Of a DNA stretch of 6,083 nucleotides, positions 1 through 6,083 are shown piece by piece (within the stretch, counting starts at the first letter, position 1; the number at the start of each line of letters is the position of its first letter). The position numbers and the translations under genes are program-made. The notes under the pieces were generated by a model that did not search any database, was not told the origin of the DNA, and saw nothing but the letters and a program-made list of their open reading frames with translations. Source of the DNA: an uncultured Clostridia bacterium (GTDB lineage: Bacteria; Bacillota; Clostridia; Acetivibrionales; CALMWN01); NCBI GenBank assembly GCA_937873555.1, contig CALMWN010000405.1, positions 1 to 6,083 on the forward strand, given 5' to 3'.

Positions 1-420
1 GCCCTGATCCTTGCCCATAGCCAGCCCATTTTCAACTGCAAATCTGACTTTCGGCTGCAGAACCGGATTTACATCAGACATATCGTAAAACAAATCCGGA
101 TTATTTAATGACGGACTTGCACGTTTTCCGCTTTTCAGCTCATAGAGCCTCACTGCCATGGAAATGGCATTTTCCCTTGAACAGTTGGTATCCTTTGACC
201 TTATGTCGTCAGATCTTATGATACCCGCCTTCAGGGCAACCGTCATATAATCGTCTCCATAATTGTAGTCCATACAGTCCAGCATGAACTTGACCGCATC
301 CATGGTAGAAATATTCCTGTCAGGGTTGAAGGTCCTTCCGGCAATGCTTTTAAGCCTGTGGACCGATGCCACATTGTTTATTGAACTTGCGGCCCAGTGA
401 CCCGGGATATCGTCAAAATA
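1..420 (-). other. SLH domains of gene A (third one cut by window edge)
   Basis: Residues 1148-1287. The first motif is classical at its start (YFDDIPGHWAASSINNVASV) and has the FNPDRNIS loop, but ISTMD stands where ITRAE is expected. The second spans about 1200-1241 with ALKAGIIRSDDI and NCSREN at the equivalent place. The third begins at LFYDMSDVNP (1257-1266) and reaches VRFAVENGLAMGKDQG at the edge. SLH triplets bind pyruvylated secondary cell-wall polysaccharide, so this is the likely wall anchor. Confidence 0.9.
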
Positions 421-3400
421 ATTCTTACCGGTATCGGCAATGACAATAATGCCGGCTTTCGTAGTTTCATATGTCAGGTAGCCCTTGTTGTTGTCCACAT
501 CATATCTTGATGAAGTGTCGATTTTGTTCCATGCCGAAGCAGTATTATCATATATGTACGCTGATGTAACACCATCCCTGTACCACTTTTCTCCACTGTA
601 CGTATGGAGGACCTTTAAAGGCCTGTTAAACCTGTTTACAGGGAGATCAACCGTTCCATCACTTGCTGTCACCCTGATTTCCGATACTCCCGTTTTGAAG
701 GTCAGGTTTTTTGTATTTGAAGCAGTGGAGTTTTCAGGGTATGCAACGCTCAGTACAAAGTTGTAATCACTACCTACTTTTCTGGTGATATCTGCATCCT
801 GCTTTTCTGAAAACATGCTTGGCCTTATTATAAGCTGATCATTTGCTGTGACCACTATAAAGTTTTCCTTCATACTGTTCAAAGCTCTGAAAATCTTGCC
901 GGATATATTGACTATGAATTTACTTGCATTTGACGGAGGATTGCTCATATCCAGCCTGTAATCCAGCACACCGTCGGTCTGAATCATCTGTACGAACCTG
1001 TCAGCATTAGTCCCTGTTATACTTACAGTCCATGAACCGTTCAGCACGCTGGTATCCTTAACTACTATATCTCCGGTAATTACATTCTCAATATCCTGGT
1101 CTGCATCATAGTCATCTCTGCTCCGCTCAGTCCTCACGGTTATACTCTGTGTGGCCTCTGAATACAGCTTTTTCGTCGGATCATATGCGTAAAGTCTTAT
1201 GTAATAACGGTAGTTGGACTTAAGCCCGTCGACCGTATATTCAGATACCGCTCCGGTATTGTATTCCTTTTTATTCTTGTAATTTATGTCCCCGTCGACT
1301 TCCAGCTTATATTCAATTCCGGTCTCTTTCAGCCACTCAAGCGTAATGCTGTTTTTCGTGACTGCTCCGGTGACACTTTTTACACCAAACCCTCTTGGTG
1401 TTGCCGGAGGTTTTAATGCGGAGGTCACGACAGAATATGAATCACTCCAGTCAGACTGGCTCTTATCACCCTCCGAGTTCACGGCTTCTGCCTGTATCCA
1501 GAAGTAATACACGGTACCGGGCTGTAGTCCTGTTACCCTGTAATAGCTTTTGTAAAGCAAATCCTGTGGCAGGATAGCCAGACTCCCTGTAGCAGAAGCG
1601 ATGTCTTCAACGGTGCCGTACTTCAAATAATAGTTATACCCGGATATCATGTTCCACATCAGGTCAACATACGTATCTCCTCTCAGTCCGTTGCTGAGTA
1701 TGGGGACAGTAGGTTTCTCAACCTGTGATCCCGTGTCAGGGTTTGTTGTTATGATGATGGGATCCGAAGGTCCCGATACCAGTCTGTTTCCTCTCACAGC
1801 CTGAATCCAGACCACATGCGTCTTGTTGGCCGTAAGGTCGTTAAGCGTGATATCGATATTGTGTGGTTTATTATCAACATTCAGCGCAGGATCCTCTGTC
1901 TGATCCGGATTATATATACGGTTATCCACATATTTGTCGGCCACAACCGCAGGCACACCAGAAACTTTGTTGGCAGGCATCGACAGCAGGGTATTGTAGC
2001 TCATTCCATAAACGTATTCGGTCACTCCCACGTTCAATGTGACTCCGTCATCATATTGGACCATTCTGTAATTTATGTTGTCCGGCGGAGCAGTATTTGG
2101 ATTGTATGGCGGGATATCCCCCTGAATTGAAGGGTCCTTCTCCGTTCTCACATATTCCCATTTCCCCGTACTGGAATTAAATTTCTCGTACCATTTGTCT
2201 TTTATCTGTATGACAGCGCTTGTAGCTGTCACAACATATTTGTTGTCGGGAGGGGGAGTCTTCTTCAGTTTCAACGGAGGCCTGGATGGTATCACAGGCT
2301 GTTCTACAGAGCCTGAAGGCTTTGTGATAACTACCCTTATCGATGCTTCTGAAGTGTATGTGACATTTGAAAGAGTGTTGTTAACATAAGTAACGAAACT
2401 CTTTTTCGCCATAATTTTAAAATAATAGGTTGAGTTTGGGGACAAATTGTTCAACACATATTGGTAACCGGCTTTACCCTGCACATAATTGCTGTCCGAC
2501 ACCTTGAAATTTGAGGCTATTTTGGAGTTATCCGGCGTATCCGTCATGAGATTCGGATCAGTAAAAAGCCAGATATCATACATTGTATCCAGATCTTCGG
2601 ATCCGTTACCTTTTAATGGCATACGCCACAGTATGGTAGCTCCTGTTGAGGTCAGCCTGTCATCGTAGCTGATGATCGGATCTCCGGGTGCCCTGTCAAA
2701 ACGGTCCACCAGTTCGGGGGCCGGAGGATTCGTTGGAAGCCCCTGTTCCCTGACAGTGATATTTTTGGATTTTATATCGATTTTTTTTCCGTTGAAAACA
2801 AAGAAGTCATCCCCATTACTTTTCTTAACGTCGGCCACAATAAAATAATAATTGCTCGGCTCATTGCTGGGAAGCGTTATAAAAAAGCTGGTATCCTCAA
2901 CAGAACCAAGGAATAGGGGAAGCTCTGAAGAACCTGTAACTCCCTTGTAAATCTGATATGAAATCTTCAATCCGCTGCTGCCCATGTTTGTAATTACCGG
3001 AGTCCAATCCAGCCTCCAGATCGTTCCATTTTCCACAGCAGACATTTTTGCGGTGCTGACCAGTATGGTACTGCCTACAGCCTTGATTTGACTTTCAGCA
3101 GACCTTAGGAAACTGCTGTCATTTATATCGGGTGCAATCTTGACATAATAGACACTCGCAGCATCTCTGACAGTATGTATATATTCCAGTTTCCCTTCTG
3201 CCGTATTTATCTTTACAGGACCGTTGGGCTCAATCTGTTCCGGTGTTATGTAAATGGGCGGAGTGTCTGTAAAGCTGCTGCTTTGTGAAATGTAAAGCTT
3301 ATAGTTGATTCTGCCGTTTACATCCCACACATCATCCCATGTTATCTTAATCTGGTTGTCATCATAGGTATATGCATCAATGGCAATATCCGTCAGCACC

Positions 3401-3861
3401 TTCAGCCTGTTAGAGGGAAGGGAGGTTGCACTGCTGTATTCCGTATTGCTCTGGGCATCTATGTGTGTATGGTAGGCCGTTGCATCTATAAAATAAACCG
3501 TTCCTGATTTAAGGTTCTTCATCCTGTATGTTGAAGAAGGAGCAGTCACGGACATGGTTGTCACCTGGATACGTGCTGTCAGCGCAGTTGCCGGAGTCTT
3601 GTATTTCAGCACCTCCTGTGAATTTACACCGGCATAAGTGTTTACTGCATCGCTCGCATATACGTTATCCCACTGCATATCCACGTAATTACCGTCAAAC
3701 TGGTCATATCCTATCGGCTTCTGGCTGTTCTGATCCAGCTGGAGCTTCTGCGGAGGCGCTTGAGGTGTGGTGTCCACTGCATACACCACAGTAAAAGGAA
3801 ACGCCTGAAGGGCAATCAGCAATATTAAAATTATACTTGCTATTCTTCTGAACAATTTCAT
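1..3861 (-). CDS. Secreted Fn3 and SLH domain cell-surface protein (gene A), 3'-partial
   Basis: The first 1287 residues of a large secreted protein, open without a stop to the left edge. The ATG at 3861 is preceded by AGAGGTG at 7 bases and starts a signal peptide (residues 1-28). About seven Fn3-like modules follow, roughly at 32-155, 157-266, 267-371, 374-513, 526-704, 713-813 and 815-912. Each has a core Trp strand (for example W175, W412, W736, W843) and a late strand of the type GLQPGTVYYFWIQA (778-791) or NLSPNSTYYFKIMA (472-485). Residues 913-1147 are beta-rich, and 1148-1287 contain two SLH motifs and most of the core of a third (VRFAVENGLAMG), which the window edge cuts. By analogy with SLH families, some 25-40 more residues are probably missing. 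The product would sit on the cell wall, displaying a long Fn3 stalk; no enzyme domain is visible and no specific function can be named. It shares its C-terminal plan with gene B, from which it probably arose by an old duplication. Confidence 0.96.
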   Translation of the reverse strand, partial: MKLFRRIASIILILLIALQAFPFTVVYAVDTTPQAPPQKLQLDQNSQKPIGYDQFDGNYVDMQWDNVYASDAVNTYAGVNSQEVLKYKTPATALTARIQVTTMSVTAPSSTYRMKNLKSGTVYFIDATAYHTHIDAQSNTEYSSATSLPSNRLKVLTDIAIDAYTYDDNQIKITWDDVWDVNGRINYKLYISQSSSFTDTPPIYITPEQIEPNGPVKINTAEGKLEYIHTVRDAASVYYVKIAPDINDSSFLRSAESQIKAVGSTILVSTAKMSAVENGTIWRLDWTPVITNMGSSGLKISYQIYKGVTGSSELPLFLGSVEDTSFFITLPSNEPSNYYFIVADVKKSNGDDFFVFNGKKIDIKSKNITVREQGLPTNPPAPELVDRFDRAPGDPIISYDDRLTSTGATILWRMPLKGNGSEDLDTMYDIWLFTDPNLMTDTPDNSKIASNFKVSDSNYVQGKAGYQYVLNNLSPNSTYYFKIMAKKSFVTYVNNTLSNVTYTSEASIRVVITKPSGSVEQPVIPSRPPLKLKKTPPPDNKYVVTATSAVIQIKDKWYEKFNSSTGKWEYVRTEKDPSIQGDIPPYNPNTAPPDNINYRMVQYDDGVTLNVGVTEYVYGMSYNTLLSMPANKVSGVPAVVADKYVDNRIYNPDQTEDPALNVDNKPHNIDITLNDLTANKTHVVWIQAVRGNRLVSGPSDPIIITTNPDTGSQVEKPTVPILSNGLRGDTYVDLMWNMISGYNYYLKYGTVEDIASATGSLAILPQDLLYKSYYRVTGLQPGTVYYFWIQAEAVNSEGDKSQSDWSDSYSVVTSALKPPATPRGFGVKSVTGAVTKNSITLEWLKETGIEYKLEVDGDINYKNKKEYNTGAVSEYTVDGLKSNYRYYIRLYAYDPTKKLYSEATQSITVRTERSRDDYDADQDIENVITGDIVVKDTSVLNGSWTVSITGTNADRFVQMIQTDGVLDYRLDMSNPPSNASKFIVNISGKIFRALNSMKENFIVVTANDQLIIRPSMFSEKQDADITRKVGSDYNFVLSVAYPENSTASNTKNLTFKTGVSEIRVTASDGTVDLPVNRFNRPLKVLHTYSGEKWYRDGVTSAYIYDNTASAWNKIDTSSRYDVDNNKGYLTYETTKAGIIVIADTGKNYFDDIPGHWAASSINNVASVHRLKSIAGRTFNPDRNISTMDAVKFMLDCMDYNYGDDYMTVALKAGIIRSDDIRSKDTNCSRENAISMAVRLYELKSGKRASPSLNNPDLFYDMSDVNPVLQPKVRFAVENGLAMGKDQG
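421..1125 (-). other. Beta-rich pre-SLH region of gene A
   Basis: Residues 913-1147 start right after RTE (910-912) and the DYD/DQD junction (917-923). One part contains the ALNSMKENFIVVTAN segment (993-1007), and a second runs from about 1081 with AYIYDNTASAWNKI (1101-1114) and TKAGIIVIADTG. This second part resembles the small beta domains that commonly precede SLH repeats in Bacillota surface proteins, where a Tyr-Asp...Trp strand is followed by a short strand before the SLH. The same order occurs in gene B. Function unknown. Confidence 0.6.
1126..3768 (-). other. Array of about seven Fn3-like modules in gene A
   Basis: Residues 32-912. The modules recur every 95-140 residues, with one longer module at 526-704. 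Recurring signs are an early strand ending in Trp (YVDMQWDNV, IKITWDDV, ATILWRMPL, YVDLMWNM, ITLEWLKE) and a late strand with a Tyr-Tyr/Phe pair and alternating hydrophobics (SNYYFIVADV, STYYFKIMA, TVYYFWIQA, YRYYIRLYA). The third and fifth modules are the weakest matches. In bacteria such arrays serve as spacers or as carbohydrate- or protein-binding surfaces; which applies here cannot be told. Boundaries are by eye, so the count could be off by one. Confidence 0.82.
3778..3861 (-). other. Signal peptide of gene A product
   Basis: Residues 1-28 show the three classical parts: a basic N-region (MKLFRR), a hydrophobic core (IASIILILLIALQAF) and a polar end with VYA just before VDTTPQ. Cleavage by type I signal peptidase after Ala28 is likely. 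There is no Cys at the cleavage site, so a lipoprotein is ruled out. Export would be through the Sec pathway. Confidence 0.92.
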
Positions 3862-3893
3862 TAAGCTACACCTCTATAATATCTTTTTCAGCA
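3862..3893 (-). other. 32-base intergenic spacer within the likely operon
   Basis: This is the only non-coding stretch in the window. It separates the TAG of gene B from the ATG of gene A. It holds the ribosome binding site and an A/T-rich stretch, but no inverted repeat with a T tract that could be a terminator and no credible promoter. Co-transcription of B and A, with separate ribosome loading on A, is the simplest reading. Confidence 0.75.
3869..3875 (-). promoter_or_regulatory. Ribosome binding site of gene A
   Basis: On the minus strand the sequence AGAGGTG lies 7 bases before the ATG at 3861. This is a good match to the Gram-positive Shine-Dalgarno consensus and settles the start of gene A, together with the signal peptide that follows immediately. 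Confidence 0.88.
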
Positions 3894-6083
3894 CTAACTG
3901 ATATCACCCGTGAGTCTGAGAAGTTTTGCAAAAGCGGAAATCAGCTCACCTCTGGTAATCGGACTTGCAGGTGCGAATTCCCCGTTATCGTTCAATTGCA
4001 TCATACCCATATCTATAGCTATTACAACAGGCTTATAATACCTGGCTGCTATCTGATTGTCATCACTTACCGATATGCTCCTGGTGGGCTTGAGATTATC
4101 TACATCGGTTCCCATTTTTACGGCATAAATCCTGACAATTACTGCCGCTGCCTGCTGTTTCTCAACTTCCCGGTAAGTGTTCCCTGTGTTTATGATATCG
4201 TCAATGCCCATCTTTCTGGCCTTTTGTCTTATGTCCAGTCCTGTGTTTTCAAATGCTTTGCCTGCCACCTTTTCGTACAGCAATACAATCTCCTTTACCG
4301 TAATGCTGCTGTCTGGATAAAATGACTTGTTCTTTCCGAATATATCGGTAACATCATATTTCGACATGAATCTTCCTATATCATCCTTGCCTTCAAGTCC
4401 GTCCGGCAAATCATTTACCACGGTTTGTATGGCTCCGACTGCATATTTACCGGTTTTCAGTACCGGAAATGCCATAGACACTCCGGTATCGGCAGCATTT
4501 GCAGACAATTTCCGCCAAGCACCCGCACCATCATAATATGCATACGGAATTTTCATTCCCTGGCCTTCACTATACGTCAGCTTCACAGGCATCGGATTGC
4601 TGAATGCCTTTATATCCTTTGTATCAACAACCATGGTTGTTATCCCGTTTCCGCCTTCAATCAGGCTATCTATATAGGTGCTAAGATCATTTTCCACCTC
4701 ACCGATCAAAGAATCAATATACTGGAGCGATTCTTTTGACAGTTCGGTACCTGTACCCAAATACGCCGTTGCAAGGACAGTAAGCTTTTGTTTGGACAAT
4801 CCGGTATCACTGTTGTAAATTTTATCATTTATCAGTCCCTTAACCGTTGCTTCCGTTTTTGAGCTTCCCAGCGCCTGAATACTGACTCCGTTTATTTTTG
4901 ATACAGCCAGGGCTTCAGTGGGAAATCCTGCAGTGAAATCAATCCGGGTTACTGCAAATTTCAACAGCATGTCGCTCACACCGTTTTCATCCTTAAGGTT
5001 CTTGATGTCGTCAATATTATCGAGATCAACAGTCCTTGGTCCAAAAGTAAACTCAGCGCCGGAAGTCTTTATAACCAGGTTTTTGTTCTCGGAATTCAAT
5101 ACTTTTATAACGCTCACCGGAATATATATAACGTCTGTGTCGGCATCGGCTTTCAATCCGGACACATCGATCTGCAGAGAGTTCCGGCCGCTGTTCTCAA
5201 TTGCATTGATCACTCTGTCACCCTTCAGCAGTATCTTGCTTCTGGAGCTGTTGCCCATGTCCACCCTCCAGAAAAGGCCCCTTTCAATTCTGCTGAGTCT
5301 GTCCAGGAAGGTCGCTTTATTTTTGTTGTCCTGATCTGTTTGGTCGTAATCTTCCTGCTTGAATTCAGTCCTCGTATCCACCGGACCTATATATTTTGAG
5401 GATGGCGCGTACGGGTCGGAATTTATGGCTCTGACCTTTATGTAATATTTCGTATTGGATTTCAGCGGCTTATGAACAACCGAGCCGTTGCTCTGCGTTA
5501 CTGCAGCTGTCTTTATCCTTGCATAGTAGTAAGTGTCGTAGGCCGTGCTGTCCCCCCTCAGCTGCAGCGGGATTTTCTCGCTGTACAGCTGAATGTCTGC
5601 ATTTGTTCCGCTGCTCACCAAAGTGGTATAATCCGTGTCATCATCGGATTTTATTGCAATTTCATAACTGTACCCCGGCTGTCCCCTCCATTTCACTGCC
5701 AGTTCATGATAGCCGTCACGGGTATTATGTCCGGTATTTTCATAGTTTATATTCGTAACCTCGGTATCGCCCTTAAAGACTTTTACATTGTATACACTAT
5801 TCGTATCAAGATTTATAAGTCTTGCATACAAAGTATTGTTTTGCTTTACAATGGTATAGCCGTTCCTGTCAAGGGTTTTATAATCGCTGTCCTTTGGCCC
5901 TTTCAGCTTGATCTGGAATTCCTCCGCCGATTTGTAGGGCTGCTGGTCATCCCAGTAAAAAGCCAGCTGATAATCGTTGACCGGCTCAAGGTTTATCGGC
6001 GGATCCGTCATCTTCGTAGTAACAGGTATGGAAACCCATGTACTGGTTATCACCGTCTTTGTATTATCCTTCAGGGTAACTTC
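3894..6083 (-). CDS. Fn3 and SLH domain cell-surface protein (gene B), 5'-partial
   Basis: This is the C-terminal 729 residues of a large exported surface protein; residues are numbered from the right window edge. The frame has no stop up to that edge, and the first possible start, a GTG at 6053, has no convincing ribosome binding site and falls inside domain-like sequence, so the real start lies outside. Residues 1-25 look like the last strand of a preceding Fn3 module (VTTKMTDPP). Two Fn3-like modules follow at about 26-117 and 118-240, with core Trp at 44 and 132 and the typical KSNTKYYIKVRAI strand near 208-220. Residues 241-569 form a beta-rich region with a helical insertion. Residues 570-729 hold three divergent SLH motifs, the last with YKPVVIAIDMGMM and ITRGE. 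No cysteine and no catalytic motif are seen. Architecture suggests cell-wall attachment by SLH; the ligand or structural role is unknown. It is the upstream member of a likely operon with the paralogous gene A, 32 bases downstream. Confidence 0.95.
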   Translation of the reverse strand, partial: EVTLKDNTKTVITSTWVSIPVTTKMTDPPINLEPVNDYQLAFYWDDQQPYKSAEEFQIKLKGPKDSDYKTLDRNGYTIVKQNNTLYARLINLDTNSVYNVKVFKGDTEVTNINYENTGHNTRDGYHELAVKWRGQPGYSYEIAIKSDDDTDYTTLVSSGTNADIQLYSEKIPLQLRGDSTAYDTYYYARIKTAAVTQSNGSVVHKPLKSNTKYYIKVRAINSDPYAPSSKYIGPVDTRTEFKQEDYDQTDQDNKNKATFLDRLSRIERGLFWRVDMGNSSRSKILLKGDRVINAIENSGRNSLQIDVSGLKADADTDVIYIPVSVIKVLNSENKNLVIKTSGAEFTFGPRTVDLDNIDDIKNLKDENGVSDMLLKFAVTRIDFTAGFPTEALAVSKINGVSIQALGSSKTEATVKGLINDKIYNSDTGLSKQKLTVLATAYLGTGTELSKESLQYIDSLIGEVENDLSTYIDSLIEGGNGITTMVVDTKDIKAFSNPMPVKLTYSEGQGMKIPYAYYDGAGAWRKLSANAADTGVSMAFPVLKTGKYAVGAIQTVVNDLPDGLEGKDDIGRFMSKYDVTDIFGKNKSFYPDSSITVKEIVLLYEKVAGKAFENTGLDIRQKARKMGIDDIINTGNTYREVEKQQAAAVIVRIYAVKMGTDVDNLKPTRSISVSDDNQIAARYYKPVVIAIDMGMMQLNDNGEFAPASPITRGELISAFAKLLRLTGDIS
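3897..4376 (-). other. Degenerate SLH triplet of gene B
   Basis: Visible residues 570-729. Motif one has SFYPDSSITVKEIVLLYEK, but its N-terminal half lacks the usual Asp-x-x-x-His-Trp-Ala start. Motif two has RQKARKMGIDDI, then TYREVEKQQAAAVIVRIY. Motif three is the best: SVSDDNQIAARYYKPVVIAI, DMGMMQLNDNGEFAPASP, then ITRGELISAFAKLLRL close to the C-terminus. The position at the end of the protein and the triple arrangement support wall anchoring. Confidence 0.85.
4377..5363 (-). other. Beta-rich pre-SLH region of gene B with helical insertion
   Basis: Visible residues 241-569. It follows RTE (238-240) and overlaps the DYD...DQD junction (245-252). It contains YIPVSVIKVLNSENKNLVIK (319-338), resembling the Val/Ile-Pro...Lys...Leu-x-Ile-Lys units found before SLH domains in other Bacillota surface proteins. 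A stretch rich in charged helix-like sequence follows, with YIDSLI twice (455-460 and 470-475). Then comes a last strand set, PVKLTYSE, YDGAGAWRKL and KTGKYAVGA. The order matches that of gene A but the region is about 83 residues longer between the LNS and PVKL/PLKV landmarks. Confidence 0.6.
5364..6008 (-). other. Two visible Fn3-like modules of gene B
   Basis: Visible residues 26-240. Module one carries LAFYWDD and LINLDTNSVYNVKVFKG; module two carries ELAVKWRG, YSYEIAIKS and PLKSNTKYYIKVRAINSD. The sequence just before, ending VTTKMTDPP, has the look of the final strand and linker of an earlier module, so the array continues past the right edge. Module two has an insertion of about 25 residues before its YYYARI strand. 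Confidence 0.75.

Noticed and set aside
485..2389. Plus-strand open frames of 60-104 codons at 485-766, 1286-1507, 1395-1577, 1816-2130 and 2195-2389
   Set aside because: They lie opposite the continuous minus-strand reading frame of gene A, have no ribosome binding sites of note and show no recognisable domain. They are shadows of the coding strand.
1..3861. Possible frameshift or pseudogene in gene A, since it has no stop in the window
   Set aside because: Codon-by-codon translation of all 1287 codons gives continuous domain-like sequence from signal peptide to SLH with no internal stop. The missing stop is only due to the window edge.
3862..3893. Possible terminator between the two genes
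   Set aside because: No inverted repeat followed by a T tract is present on the minus strand in the 32-base gap.
3869..3915. TATTAT just upstream of the gene A ribosome binding site as a -10 promoter element
   Set aside because: The hexamer at the proper distance upstream is a poor -35 match, and the transcript would begin at or after the ribosome binding site. A short operon spacer explains the A/T-rich bases.
3528..5758. Plus-strand open frames at 3528-3794, 3996-4325, 4327-4536, 4425-4739, 4918-5334 and 5519-5758
   Set aside because: All lie opposite genes A or B, and their translations are low-complexity Ser/Leu/Cys/His-rich sequences typical of antisense frames.
1..6083. Cellulosome parts (dockerin or cohesin) or glycoside hydrolase domains, often found beside Fn3 modules in clostridia
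   Set aside because: No dockerin calcium-binding duplicated loop, no cohesin-like segment and no hydrolase motif was found in either translation.

Overview
This window holds parts of two large genes, both on the minus strand, and almost nothing else. Transcription runs from the right edge to the left edge. Both genes encode exported, non-enzymatic-looking cell-surface proteins built from fibronectin type III (Fn3) modules, a conserved beta-rich region and C-terminal S-layer homology (SLH) domains. The SLH domains, a Gram-positive type ribosome binding site and a GC content that looks mid-forties percent by eye (not computed) suggest a member of the Bacillota, most likely a clostridial anaerobe. 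Genus and species cannot be fixed from the sequence.

Layout in the direction of transcription: the upstream gene (gene B, 3894-6083) enters from beyond the right edge and ends at a TAG stop at 3894-3896. Its visible 729 residues hold the tail of one Fn3 module, two further Fn3-like modules, a long beta/alpha region and three degenerate SLH motifs. A spacer of only 32 bases follows, which carries a good ribosome binding site. The downstream gene (gene A, 1-3861) begins with a clear signal peptide, continues through about seven Fn3-like modules and the same kind of beta-rich region, and is cut by the left edge inside its third SLH motif. I translated it codon by codon and it is open for all 1287 visible codons. 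Its true end lies outside the window.

The two genes look like an operon of diverged paralogues. They share the order Fn3 array, then a DYD/DQD-containing junction, then a domain with an LNS motif, then a YD...AW.K subdomain, then SLH, but with little straight identity. Both products would be secreted and held on the cell wall through SLH domains, with the Fn3 arrays as spacers or binding surfaces. No catalytic domain, dockerin, cohesin, mobile element, RNA gene or CRISPR array is visible. No stretch over 32 bases is non-coding. The plus-strand open frames are shadows of these two genes.

I see no clear evidence of a wholly new system. The points worth checking are the tandem paralogue pair, the eroded SLH binding motifs, a split Fn3 module with a proline-rich hinge, two cysteines confined to the SLH region, an 83-residue length difference carrying a YIDSLI doublet, and an A8 tract in coding sequence.
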